Shown here one piece after another: positions 50,880 through 59,480 of a stretch of 64,000 nt of DNA. Source of the DNA: Kitasatospora phosalacinea (GTDB taxonomy: Bacteria; Actinomycetota; Actinomycetes; Streptomycetales; Streptomycetaceae); assembly GCF_030268885.1 (NCBI RefSeq), contig NZ_BSSA01000034.1:32741-96740 (forward strand), in the 5' to 3' direction. The notes beneath the pieces were generated by a model. The model worked only from the letters and a program-made list of their open reading frames with translations, was not told where the DNA came from and did not search any database. Both the position numbers and the translations under genes were made by a program. Each line of letters starts with the position of its first letter. Positions within the stretch are counted from its first letter, which is position 1.

Positions 50880-52046
50880 ATGAGCACGCTCGTCAGCAAC
50901 ATCGGTTCGCTCGTCACCAACGACCCCGCCCTCGGCGAGGGCCCGCTCGGCCTGCTCGCCGACGCCGCCGTGGTGGTGGACGGCGACCGCGTCGCCTGGG
51001 TCGGGCCGACCGCGGCCGCGCCCGCCGCCGACGAGGCGGTGGACGCGGGCGGGCGGGCGCTGCTGCCCGGCTTCGTGGACAGCCACGCGCACCTGGTGTT
51101 CGCCGGGGACCGCACCGCCGAGTTCCACGCCCGGATGTCGGGCCGGGCGTACAGCGCGGGCGGCATCCGCACCACCGTCGCCGCGACCCGGGCCGCCTCC
51201 GACGCCGAGCTGAACGCCAACCTGACCCACTTCCTGGCGGAGATGCTGCGCCAGGGCACCACCACCGTCGAGGTGAAGTCCGGCTACGGCCTGAGCACCG
51301 CCGACGAGGCCCGCTCGCTGCGGATCGCCGCGGGCCACACCGAGGAGACCACCTACCTCGGGGCGCACGTGGTCGCCCCCGAGTACGCCGACGACCCGGC
51401 CGGGTACGTGGAGCTGGTGACGGGCGAGATGCTCGCCGCCTGCGCGCCCTACGCCCGCTGGGTGGACGTGTTCTGCGAGCGCGGCGCCTTCGACGGCGAC
51501 CAGGCCCGGGCGGTGCTCACCGCGGGCCTCGCGCAGGGCCTGCAGCCGCGGGTGCACGCCAACCAGCTGGGCCACGGCCCCGGCGTGCAGCTCGCGGTGG
51601 AGCTGGGCGCCGCGTCCGCCGACCACTGCACCCACCTGACCGACGCGGACGTCGCCGCGCTGGCCGGGAGCAGCACGGTGGCGACCCTGCTGCCGGGCGC
51701 CGAGTTCTCCACCCGCGCGCCCTACCCGGACGCCCGGCGGCTGCTGGACGCGGGCGCCGCCGTCGCGCTGTCCACCGACTGCAACCCGGGCTCCAGCTTC
51801 ACCAGCTCGATGCCGTTCTGCGTGGCCGTCGCGGTCCGCGAGATGGGCATGACCCCGGACGAGGCGGTGCACGCCGCCACCGCGGGCGGCGCGCTCGCGC
51901 TGCGCCGCACCGACGTGGGCCGGATCGCCCCCGGCGCCCGGGCGGACCTGCACCTGCTGGACGCGCCCTCGCACGTCCACCTGGCGTACCGCCCGGGCGT
52001 CCCGCTGACCGCCGCGGTGTGGCAGGGCGGGGTCAGGAGGGTCTGA
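50880..52046 (+). CDS. hutI: imidazolonepropionase
   Basis: A 388-residue amidohydrolase that hydrolyses 4-imidazolone-5-propionate to N-formimino-L-glutamate. Motifs: FVDSHAHLVFAGDRTAEFH (HxH metal site plus substrate Arg), SGYGLSTADEARSLRI, VHANQLGHGPGVQLAVELGA, DHCTHLTDADVAALAG and STDCNPGSSFTSSMPF. It is the last hut gene, 56 bp after hutF, and ends 6 bp from the convergent transporter. Confidence 0.95.
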   Translation: MSTLVSNIGSLVTNDPALGEGPLGLLADAAVVVDGDRVAWVGPTAAAPAADEAVDAGGRALLPGFVDSHAHLVFAGDRTAEFHARMSGRAYSAGGIRTTVAATRAASDAELNANLTHFLAEMLRQGTTTVEVKSGYGLSTADEARSLRIAAGHTEETTYLGAHVVAPEYADDPAGYVELVTGEMLAACAPYARWVDVFCERGAFDGDQARAVLTAGLAQGLQPRVHANQLGHGPGVQLAVELGAASADHCTHLTDADVAALAGSSTVATLLPGAEFSTRAPYPDARRLLDAGAAVALSTDCNPGSSFTSSMPFCVAVAVREMGMTPDEAVHAATAGGALALRRTDVGRIAPGARADLHLLDAPSHVHLAYRPGVPLTAAVWQGGVRRV

Positions 52047-52052
52047 CGCCGG

Positions 52053-53561
52053 TCAGCGGGCGTCGCCCATCAGCTTCCCGATCCGGCCGCGGGCGGCGAA
52101 CAGGCCGACGCCCGCGGCCACCGCCAGCAGGCCCTGGACGGCGAAGTACCAGGTCGAGCCCACCACGTCGTCGCCGAGCAGCAGCTGGGCGAGCGCGGCC
52201 ACGCAGTCGCCCGCGGTGACGGCGAGGAACCAGACGCCCATCATCTGGCTGGCGTACTTGGCGGGCGCCAGCTTGGTGGTGACGGACAGGCCGACCGGGG
52301 AGAGGGTCAGCTCGCCGGTGGTCTGGATCAGGTAGACCACGGCCAGCCAGAGCGGCGAGACCCGCACGCCGCCGGAGGCCGCCGCCATGGCGAGCATCAT
52401 CACCAGGAAGGACGCGCCGATCATCAGCAGGCCGAAGGCGAACTTCGCGGTGGTGGAGGGGTTGCGGCCGCGCCGGGCGGCGGCGTTCCACAGCCAGGCG
52501 AAGACCGGGGCCAGCGCCATGATGTACAGCGGGTTCAGCGACTGGAACCAGCTGGACGGGAAGCCGAAGCCGAACAGGCTCCCGGCGGTGTTCTGCTCGG
52601 CGAACACGCTCAGGGTGGAGCCGGACTGGTCGTAGATCATCCAGAACACCGCGGCCGCCACGAAGAACCACAGGTAGCCGCCCATCCGGGAGCGCTCCGC
52701 CCCGGTCAGGTCGCGGTCCCGGCGGATCCGGACGAACACCAGGGCGGGGACGGCGATCCCGGCCAGCGACAGCGGCCAGATCGCCCAGGAGACGGTGAAG
52801 TGGCCGGTGCCGGCCACCACGCCGTAGAACAGCGCGGCGGCGGCCAGCCAGACGCCGGCCTTGCGCAGCACCGCGCGGCGCTCGTCCCGGCTCATCGGCG
52901 AGGCGACCACGCTGGAGCGCGGGCTCAGGTGGCGGCTGCCCAGCAGGTACTGGACCAGGCCGAGCGCCATGCCGACGCCCGCCAGCGCGAAGCCCAGGTG
53001 CCAGTCCACCTTCTGCCCGACGGTGCCGATCACCAGCGGCGCGAGGAAGGCGCCGAGGTTGATGCCCATGTAGAAGATGGTGAAGCCGCCGTCGCGGCGC
53101 GAGTCGTCGTCCTTGTCGTAGAGCTGGCCGACCATCGTGGAGATGTTGGCCTTGAGCAGGCCGGAGCCGACCGCGATCGGGACGAGGCCGAGGAAGAAGA
53201 ACGCCTTGCCGGGGACGGCGAGCATGAAGTGCCCGACCATGATGACCAGCCCGCCGAGGGCGACGGTGCGCCGGGCGCCCAGCAGCCGGTCGGCGATCCA
53301 GCCGCCGGGCAGGGCGAGCAGGTAGACCATGGCGTTGTAGACCGAGTACACGGCGGCGGCGGTGGCCACCGGGAGCTCCAGGCCGCCCTTGGCCGCCGCG
53401 GTGGACATGTAGACCACCAGCAGGGCGCGCATGCCGTAGAAGCTGAAGCGCTCCCACGTCTCGGTCATGAAGAGGGTGGCCAGGCCGCGGGGGTGGCCGA
53501 GGAAGGTCCGCTCCGGGGTGGGGGAGGGCCGTACCTCGGACTCCAGGGTGGTCGAAGCCAT
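52053..53561 (-). CDS. POT/PTR2-family proton-coupled peptide transporter
   Basis: A 502-residue member of the proton-dependent oligopeptide transporter family with about 12-14 membrane segments. The diagnostic ExxER proton motif is present as FMTETWERFSFYGMRALLV, followed by GGWIADRLLGARR (family loop), GLLKANISTMVGQLY and FTIFYMGINLGAFLAPLVIG. It probably imports di- and tripeptides with H+. AAGGAATCAGC precedes ATG 53561. The upstream region is unusually AT-rich, and a Crp-type site lies beyond it. Confidence 0.93.
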   Translation of the reverse strand: MASTTLESEVRPSPTPERTFLGHPRGLATLFMTETWERFSFYGMRALLVVYMSTAAAKGGLELPVATAAAVYSVYNAMVYLLALPGGWIADRLLGARRTVALGGLVIMVGHFMLAVPGKAFFFLGLVPIAVGSGLLKANISTMVGQLYDKDDDSRRDGGFTIFYMGINLGAFLAPLVIGTVGQKVDWHLGFALAGVGMALGLVQYLLGSRHLSPRSSVVASPMSRDERRAVLRKAGVWLAAAALFYGVVAGTGHFTVSWAIWPLSLAGIAVPALVFVRIRRDRDLTGAERSRMGGYLWFFVAAAVFWMIYDQSGSTLSVFAEQNTAGSLFGFGFPSSWFQSLNPLYIMALAPVFAWLWNAAARRGRNPSTTAKFAFGLLMIGASFLVMMLAMAAASGGVRVSPLWLAVVYLIQTTGELTLSPVGLSVTTKLAPAKYASQMMGVWFLAVTAGDCVAALAQLLLGDDVVGSTWYFAVQGLLAVAAGVGLFAARGRIGKLMGDAR

Positions 53562-53877
53562 GCTGATTCCTTGCCTGTTTGCTCGGGTTCCCCACCACTC
53601 TAAGTCGCGAGTTCAGGTGATCACGGAGCGTGAAAGGTATGCAGAAGGTAAAGTAAGACGGCTGTGTATCGTACATTTTCATGCCTCAGGCGGAAGATTG
53701 CCTGTGAAATCAAGGTCGATGCGAAGAATGTCCGTGAAAGTACAGTTGTTGCCGAAGCGGGCCCCGAAAACAAGTTGATCACCCACTGTGACGGTGTTCA
53801 CAGCGGCCCGCCCGGGCGGGCCGGGAGGGCCCGAGACCCCCTGATCGGCGGCCCCCGCGCGGTCTACCATCGCCCCT
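53562..53877. other. AT-rich divergent intergenic region between transporter and response regulator
   Basis: No gene. By hand count, 53641-53700 has 28 of 60 and 53701-53760 has 30 of 60 G or C, far below the surrounding DNA. It holds the transporter promoter(s), a Crp-type site (53787-53802) and the leaderless promoter of the response regulator (-10 TACCAT at 53865-53870). Confidence 0.75.
53787..53802. promoter_or_regulatory. Crp-type binding site TGTGA-N6-TCACA
   Basis: Perfect match to the TGTGAnnnnnnTCACA consensus, with the outer C/G pair as well (6-bp arms). It is about 76 bp before the response-regulator start and 225 bp before the transporter. The genome encodes an adenylate cyclase (39331-40395), so cAMP-Crp control is plausible. 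Confidence 0.65.
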
Positions 53878-54552
53878 ATGACCTGTGTGCTGCTGGCCGA
53901 GGACGACCCGGCAATCTCCGAACCGCTGGCCCGCGCCCTGCGCCGCGAGGGCTACGAGGTGCTCGTCCGCGAGGACGGACCGGCCGCCCTGGGCGCCGGC
54001 CTCGGCGAGGACGTCGACCTGATCGTGCTCGACCTCGGACTCCCCGAGATGGACGGCCTGGAGGTGTGCCGGCGGCTGCGCGCGGACGGCAAGAGCTTCC
54101 CGGTCCTGGTGCTCACCGCCCGCGCCGACGAGGTGGACACCGTGGTCGGCCTGGACGCCGGCGCCGACGACTACGTCACCAAGCCGTTCCGGCTGGCCGA
54201 GCTGCTCGCCCGGGTCCGGGCCCTGCTCCGGCGCGGCAACGTCGACCAGCTGACCACCGGCGCGCACGGCGTGAAGATCGACATCGAGTCGCACCGCGCC
54301 TGGCTCGGCGAGGAGGAACTCACCCTCTCCGCCAAGGAGTTCGAGCTGCTGCGGGTCCTGGTGCGGGACGCCGGACGGGTGGTCACCCGCGAGGAGATCA
54401 TGCGCCAGGTCTGGGACACCACCTGGTGGACCTCCACCAAGACCCTGGACATGCACATCTCCTGGCTGCGCAAGAAGCTCGGCGACGACGCCGCGAACCC
54501 CCGCTACATCGCCACCGTGCGGGGCGTCGGCTTCCGCTTCGAGAAGAACTGA
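53878..54552 (+). CDS. OmpR-family response regulator
   Basis: A 224-residue regulator with receiver domain (EDDPAISEPLARAL, phosphoacceptor Asp in VLDLGLPEMDGLE, Lys in YVTKPFRLAEL) and winged-helix output domain (LSAKEFELLRVLVRDAG, RYIATVRGVGFRFEKN). Start ATG 53878; TACCAT (53865-53870) lies 7 nt before it and no ribosome site exists, so the mRNA is leaderless. It pairs with the kinase 46 bp downstream. I recall SCO3063/SCO3062 as the S. coelicolor pair near hut genes. Target genes are unknown. Confidence 0.92.
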   Translation: MTCVLLAEDDPAISEPLARALRREGYEVLVREDGPAALGAGLGEDVDLIVLDLGLPEMDGLEVCRRLRADGKSFPVLVLTARADEVDTVVGLDAGADDYVTKPFRLAELLARVRALLRRGNVDQLTTGAHGVKIDIESHRAWLGEEELTLSAKEFELLRVLVRDAGRVVTREEIMRQVWDTTWWTSTKTLDMHISWLRKKLGDDAANPRYIATVRGVGFRFEKN

Positions 54553-54598
54553 CCGGAAGCACCGCAGCGAACCGGACCCGACCGAAGGACCGCCCGGC

Positions 54599-55840
54599 GT
54601 GAAGCGCAGGATGATCAACTCACTGCTGGGCGTCGTCCTGGTGGTGGTCGCGGTGTTCTGCGTGCCGCTGGCCCTGATCGAGAAGCAGTCGATCGTCAAC
54701 GCCGCCAACGACCGGGTGGACGCGGTGGCGGTCCGGGTGCTCGGCCTGGTCGAGAGCCGGCTCGCCGCGGGCGAGCCGGTCAGCGGCGAGAAGTTCGCCG
54801 CCGTGGTCACCGGGGACGACTACTACGTCACCGTGGACATCCCCGGACAGTCGCAGATCGCCCTCGGCCACCCCGTCCGGGGCGACGCGCTGACCGCCAC
54901 CGAGACCGGCGCCAGCGGGGAGACCGTCACCGCCGTGCAGTCCCGCACCGCGCTCGACCACGAGATCGGCAACATGCTGCTGCTGCTCGGCGTGGTCGCG
55001 CTGCTCGCCGTCCAGGCCGCCGTGGCGCTCGCCGTCTGGCAGGCCAAGCGGTTGGCCCGGCCGCTCACCGACCTCGCCGAGACCGCCGAACGGCTCGGCT
55101 CCGGCGACCCGAGGCCGCAGGGCCGCCGCTACGGCGTCCCCGAACTCGACCGGATCGCCGAGGTGCTGGACACCAGCGCCGAGCGCATCGCCCGGATGCT
55201 CACCGCCGAACGCCGCCTCGCCGCCGACGCCTCGCACCAGCTGCGCACCCCCCTCACCGCGCTCTCCATGCGGCTGGAGGAGATCACCGCGCTCGCCGAG
55301 GACCCGGGCACCGTCCGCGAGGAGGCCGCGATCGGCCTCCAGCAGGTCGAGCGGCTCACCGACGTGGTGCAGCGGCTGCTCACCAACCAGCGCGACCCGG
55401 GCAGCCCCACCGCGGTGACCTTCGGGCTCGACGAGGTGGTCAAGCAGCAGGTCGAGGAGTGGGCCCCGACCCTGCGCGACAGCGGGCGGCGGCTGGACAT
55501 CGAGGGCCTGCGCGACGCCCGGGTGACCGGCACCCCCGGCACCGTCTCCCAGGTGCTCGCCACCCTGATCGAGAACTCGCTGATGCACGGCGCGGGCACC
55601 ATCACGCTGCGGGTGCGCCGCTCCGGCAGCTCGGTGGTCGCCGAGGTCCAGGACGAGGGGCAGGGCGTCCCGCGGGAACTCGGCAACCGGGTCTTCGAGC
55701 GGGCGGTCAGCGGTCGCAACTCCACCGGCATCGGGCTGGCCGTCGCCCGCGACCTCGCCGAGGCCGACGGCGGCCGGCTCGAACTGCTGTCGCTGCGGCC
55801 GCCGGTGTTCGCGCTGTTCCTCGCCCGCGGGGACGACTGA
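54599..55840 (+). CDS. sensor histidine kinase
   Basis: A 413-residue kinase: membrane segment near residues 5-27, an extracytoplasmic domain to about residue 120, a second membrane segment (MLLLLGVVALLAVQAAVALA), HAMP linker, phosphoacceptor DASHQLRTPLTALSMRLEE, then catalytic domain with TLIENSLMHGAG (N box), DEGQGVPRELG and GIGLAVARDLAEADGG. The start is GTG with AAGGA. It should phosphorylate the regulator encoded just upstream. The signal is unknown. Confidence 0.92.
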   Translation: MKRRMINSLLGVVLVVVAVFCVPLALIEKQSIVNAANDRVDAVAVRVLGLVESRLAAGEPVSGEKFAAVVTGDDYYVTVDIPGQSQIALGHPVRGDALTATETGASGETVTAVQSRTALDHEIGNMLLLLGVVALLAVQAAVALAVWQAKRLARPLTDLAETAERLGSGDPRPQGRRYGVPELDRIAEVLDTSAERIARMLTAERRLAADASHQLRTPLTALSMRLEEITALAEDPGTVREEAAIGLQQVERLTDVVQRLLTNQRDPGSPTAVTFGLDEVVKQQVEEWAPTLRDSGRRLDIEGLRDARVTGTPGTVSQVLATLIENSLMHGAGTITLRVRRSGSSVVAEVQDEGQGVPRELGNRVFERAVSGRNSTGIGLAVARDLAEADGGRLELLSLRPPVFALFLARGDD

Positions 55841-55855
55841 CCGCCCCCGCCGCCG

Positions 55856-56377
55856 TCAGTTCGCCAGCGCGGGGCGCTCCTCGGCGGCCAGCAGCAGCTC
55901 CGCCTCCTGCACCACCTCGGGGTCCTCCAGCTCCGGCAGCGCCTTGAACACCCAGGTGCGGTAGGAGACGAAGCGGAAGACGGTGGCCACCACCAGGCCG
56001 AGGAACTTGCCGCCCAGCAGCTCCAGCGAGGTGCCCAGGCCGAGCACGTGCTGGGTGAACTCCAGGACACCGGTCTCGATCGCCATGCCGATGCCGCTGA
56101 ACAGCAGGAACAGCGTGATCTCGCGCTTGCGGGAGGCGGCGTCGCGGTCCCGGTAGAGCCAGTAGCGGTAGCCGAGGTAGTTGGAGGCGATCGCCACCGC
56201 CGTCGCGCCCACGTTGGAGCGCAGCGGGGCCAGGCCGAGGACGTGGTTGAGGAGCCAGAACAGACCGAAGTTGACCACCACGCCGGAGGCGCCGACCAGG
56301 GCGAAGCCGATGGCTTCCATCCGCATCCCGCTCAGCCGCCGGAGCGGGGAGGGGCGCGTCTCGGTGGTGCTCGTCAT
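55856..56377 (-). CDS. GtrA-family membrane protein
   Basis: A 173-residue protein with four membrane segments (EAIGFALVGASGVVVNFGLF, NVGATAVAIASNYLGYRYWL, ITLFLLFSGIGMAIETGVLE, FLGLVVATVFRFVSYRTWVF), the GtrA pattern including NYLGYRYW and FRFVSYRTW. GtrA proteins are thought to flip or handle lipid-linked sugars for glycosylation of cell-surface polymers. It is convergent with the kinase and divergent from purK. Confidence 0.9.
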   Translation of the reverse strand: MTSTTETRPSPLRRLSGMRMEAIGFALVGASGVVVNFGLFWLLNHVLGLAPLRSNVGATAVAIASNYLGYRYWLYRDRDAASRKREITLFLLFSGIGMAIETGVLEFTQHVLGLGTSLELLGGKFLGLVVATVFRFVSYRTWVFKALPELEDPEVVQEAELLLAAEERPALAN

Positions 56378-56548
56378 CCGGGCTGTCTCCGTCTACGTCG
56401 ACTTCACATGATCGGATTAGTAGGTGTCGTGCGATCCGGCCCACCAGGCTACCCGCACTCCACGAGTGCTCCCGCTCCGTCCCGGGCGCGCACCGCCCCC
56501 GCGCACGCCGTGACGGGCGCCCCCACCGGCCCGGATATCCTGGGGCGC

Positions 56549-57706
56549 GTGACTGTAGCGGGCAATGCGAACTTTCCAGTGGTCGGAGTCATCGGCGGCG
56601 GGCAGCTCGCCCGCATGATGCACCAGGCGGGCATCCCGCTGGGCATCCGCTTCAAACTCCTCGCCGACACCCCCCAGGAGTCGGCCGCGCAGGTGGTCGG
56701 CACCACCGTGCTCGGCGACTACCGCGACCTCGACACGCTGCGGGCCTTCGCCGCCGACTGCGACGTGATCACCTTCGACCACGAGCACGTTCCCACCGAG
56801 CACCTGCGCACCCTGCAGGCCGAGGGCATCGCCGTCCGCCCCGGGCCGGACGCCCTGGTCAACGCCCAGGACAAGGGCGTCATGCGGGCCAGGCTCGACT
56901 CCATCGGCGTCCCCTGCCCCCGGCACCGCCTGGTCGCCGACCCGGCCGACGTCACCGCCTTCGCGCACGAGGGCGAGGGCTACCCCGTCGTCCTGAAGAC
57001 CGTCCGCGGCGGCTACGACGGCAAGGGCGTCTGGGTCGTCAAGGACGAGTCCGAGGCCGCCGCCCCCTTCCTCGCGGGCGTCCCCGTCCTCGCCGAGGAG
57101 AAGGTCGACTTCCTGCGCGAGCTCGCCGCCAACGTGGTCCGCTCGCCCAGCGGCCAGGCCGTCGCCTACCCCGTCGTCGAGTCCGTCCAGGAGAACGGCA
57201 TCTGCGCCGAGGTCACCGCCCCCGCGCCCGACCTCGACCCGGCCCTCTCCGACGAGGCCCAGCAGCTCGCCCTCCGGATCGCCGGCGAGCTCGACATCAC
57301 CGGCCACCTCGCCGTCGAGCTCTTCCAGACCCGCGACGGCCGCATCCTGGTCAACGAACTCGCCATGCGCCCGCACAACTCCGGCCACTGGTCCCAGGAC
57401 GGCGCCGTCACCTCCCAGTTCGAGAACCACCTGCGCGCCGTCCTCGACCTCCCCCTCGGCGACCCCCGCCCCCGCGCCGGGTGGACCGTCATGGTCAACG
57501 TCCTCGGCGGCGACTACCCCGACATGTACCGCGCCTTCCTGCACTGCATGGCCCGCGACCCCGGCCTCAAGATCCACATGTACGGAAAGGACGTGAAGCC
57601 CGGCCGCAAGGTCGGCCACGTCAACGTCTTCGGGGACGACCTCGAAGACGTCCGCGAGCGCGCCCGCCACGCGGCCGCCTACCTGCGAGGAACGATTACC
57701 GAATGA
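56549..57706 (+). CDS. purK: 5-(carboxyamino)imidazole ribonucleotide synthase
   Basis: A 385-residue ATP-grasp enzyme that carboxylates AIR to N5-CAIR in purine synthesis. Features: VVGVIGGGQLARMMHQAGIP, VITFDHEHVPTEHLRTLQ, ATP-grasp loop KTVRGGYDGKGVWVV and FQTRDGRILVNELAMRPHN. GTG 56549 follows TATCCT (56536-56541) by 7 nt, so the mRNA is leaderless; the longer frame upstream overlaps the GtrA gene. The stop overlaps the purE start (ATGA). Confidence 0.95.
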   Translation: MTVAGNANFPVVGVIGGGQLARMMHQAGIPLGIRFKLLADTPQESAAQVVGTTVLGDYRDLDTLRAFAADCDVITFDHEHVPTEHLRTLQAEGIAVRPGPDALVNAQDKGVMRARLDSIGVPCPRHRLVADPADVTAFAHEGEGYPVVLKTVRGGYDGKGVWVVKDESEAAAPFLAGVPVLAEEKVDFLRELAANVVRSPSGQAVAYPVVESVQENGICAEVTAPAPDLDPALSDEAQQLALRIAGELDITGHLAVELFQTRDGRILVNELAMRPHNSGHWSQDGAVTSQFENHLRAVLDLPLGDPRPRAGWTVMVNVLGGDYPDMYRAFLHCMARDPGLKIHMYGKDVKPGRKVGHVNVFGDDLEDVRERARHAAAYLRGTITE

Positions 57707-58227
57707 CCTCTCCCCTTGTCGGCATCGTGATGGGCTCCGACTCCGACTGGCCCGTGATGGAGGCCGCCGCGCAGGCGCTCGACGAGTTCGAGGTCCCGTA
57801 CGAGGTCGACGTGGTCTCCGCGCACCGGATGCCGCGCGAGATGGTCGCGTACGGCGAGCAGGCGCACGGGCGCGGGCTGAAGGCGATCATCGCCGGGGCC
57901 GGCGGGGCGGCGCACCTGCCGGGGATGCTGGCGTCGGTGACGCCGCTGCCGGTGATCGGGGTGCCGGTGCCGCTGCGCTACCTGGACGGGATGGACAGCC
58001 TGCTGTCGATCGTCCAGATGCCCGCCGGGGTGCCGGTGGCGACGGTCTCGGTGGCGGGGGCGCGCAACGCGGGGCTGCTCGCGGTGCGGATGCTGGCCGC
58101 GTTCGACGCCGAACTCGCCGAGAAGATGGTGGAGTTCCAGGCCGAGCTGAACAACCAGGCCACCGAGAAGGGGCGCAAGCTGCGGGCCAAGGTCGCGGGG
58201 AACGACTCCTTCGGCTTCGGCAAGTAG
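57703..58227 (+). CDS. purE: N5-carboxyaminoimidazole ribonucleotide mutase
   Basis: A 174-residue class I PurE that converts N5-CAIR to CAIR. Signatures: VGIVMGSDSDWPVMEAA, SAHRMPREM (catalytic His) and IAGAGGAAHLPGMLASVTPL. The 4-bp overlap with purK shows translational coupling. Confidence 0.97.
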   Translation: MTSPLVGIVMGSDSDWPVMEAAAQALDEFEVPYEVDVVSAHRMPREMVAYGEQAHGRGLKAIIAGAGGAAHLPGMLASVTPLPVIGVPVPLRYLDGMDSLLSIVQMPAGVPVATVSVAGARNAGLLAVRMLAAFDAELAEKMVEFQAELNNQATEKGRKLRAKVAGNDSFGFGK

Positions 58228-58239
58228 TAGAACGGGGGG

Positions 58240-59433
58240 ATGACCCCCGAACTGCTCGACCGCGCCCGGGCCGTCCTGCGCACCACGCCGGTGGTGGACG
58301 GCCACAACGACCTGCCCTGGGCGATGCGCGCCCAGGCGGGCTACGACCTCGACGCCGTCGACCTGACGGCCGACCAGAGCCACCGGCTGCACACCGACCT
58401 CGGCCGCCTGCGGGCGGGCGGGGTCGGTGCGCAGTTCTGGTCGGTGTTCGTGCCGGCCGAGCTGTCGGGGGACGGCGCGGTCAGCGCGACGCTGGAACAG
58501 GTCGACTTCGTCAAGGCGATGACCGCCCGCCACCCCGAGCACCTGAGGCTCGCGCTGACCGCCGACGAGGTGGAGGCCGCCCGCGCCGAGGGCCGGATCG
58601 CCTCGCTGATGGGCGCCGAGGGCGGCCACTCGATCAACTCCTCGCTGGCCACCCTGCGGGCGCTGTACGACCTGGGCGTGCGCTACCTGACGCTCACCCA
58701 CAACTCCAACGTGCCGTGGGCGGACTCCGCGACCGACGAGCCCGTGCACGGCGGGCTGAGCGCGTTCGGCGAGGAGGTGGTGCGGGAGATGAACCGGCTC
58801 GGCATGCTGGTCGACCTCTCGCACGTCTCCGCCGACACCATGCGCGACGCGCTGCGGGTCTCCGAGGCGCCGGTGATCTTCTCGCACTCCTCCGCCCGCG
58901 CGGTCTGCGACCACCCGCGCAACGTCCCCGACGACGTGCTGGCCGAACTGCCCGCCAACGGCGGCGTCGCGATGGTCACCTTCGTGCCGAAGTTCGTGCT
59001 GCCCGCCGCCATCGAGTGGACGCTCGCCGCCGACGCCAACATGGCGGCCCGGGGCTTCCACCCGCTGGAGACGACGCCCGAGGCGATGGCCGTGCAGCGC
59101 GCCTACGAGGCCGAGCACCCCCGCCCGGTCGCCACCGCCGCCACCGTCGCCGACCACCTCGACCACGTCCGGGAGGTCGCGGGCATCGACCACGTCGGCC
59201 TCGGCGGCGACTACGACGGCACCGCCTTCACCCCGTCCGGCCTGGAGGACGTCTCCGGGTACCCGGTGCTGGTCGCCGAACTGCTGCGCCGCGGCTGGTC
59301 CGAGGCCGACCTCGCCAAGCTGAGCTGGCACAACGCGCTGCGGGTGCTGCGCGGGGCCGAGACGGTCGCCACCCGGCTGCGGGCCGAGCGCCGTCCCTCG
59401 ACCGCCACCCGCGAGCAGTTGGACGGCGCGTGA
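58240..59433 (+). CDS. membrane dipeptidase-like (M19) hydrolase
   Basis: A 397-residue M19 zinc dipeptidase: DGHNDLPWAMRAQAGY (HxD), GAEGGHSINSSLATLRALYD (bridging Glu), RYLTLTHNSNVPWADS, VDLSHVSADTMRDAL, IFSHSSARAVCDHPRNVPDD and VGLGGDYDGTAFT. No signal peptide or anchor is visible, so the bacterial member is likely cytoplasmic despite the family name. It may hydrolyse dipeptides or beta-lactam-like bonds. It follows purE by 12 bp, and its stop region runs into the MerR promoter. Confidence 0.92.
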   Translation: MTPELLDRARAVLRTTPVVDGHNDLPWAMRAQAGYDLDAVDLTADQSHRLHTDLGRLRAGGVGAQFWSVFVPAELSGDGAVSATLEQVDFVKAMTARHPEHLRLALTADEVEAARAEGRIASLMGAEGGHSINSSLATLRALYDLGVRYLTLTHNSNVPWADSATDEPVHGGLSAFGEEVVREMNRLGMLVDLSHVSADTMRDALRVSEAPVIFSHSSARAVCDHPRNVPDDVLAELPANGGVAMVTFVPKFVLPAAIEWTLAADANMAARGFHPLETTPEAMAVQRAYEAEHPRPVATAATVADHLDHVREVAGIDHVGLGGDYDGTAFTPSGLEDVSGYPVLVAELLRRGWSEADLAKLSWHNALRVLRGAETVATRLRAERRPSTATREQLDGA

Positions 59434-59442
59434 ACCACCCGC

Positions 59443-59473
59443 TTGACCCCGCCCCTGGGGCAGGCCGCAGCGT
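59443..59473 (+). promoter_or_regulatory. MerR-type promoter with 19-bp spacer and central palindrome
   Basis: TTGACC (59443-59448), a 19-bp spacer containing GCCCC-T-GGGGC, and -10 CAGCGT (59468-59473), 7 nt before GTG 59481. Long 19-bp spacers are the hallmark of MerR-activated promoters. Confidence 0.75.
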
Positions 59474-59480
59474 GACCGGT

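Noticed and set aside
53679..53870. 63-residue reverse frame in the AT-rich intergenic region
   Set aside because: Overlaps the Crp-type site and the response-regulator promoter; no domain.
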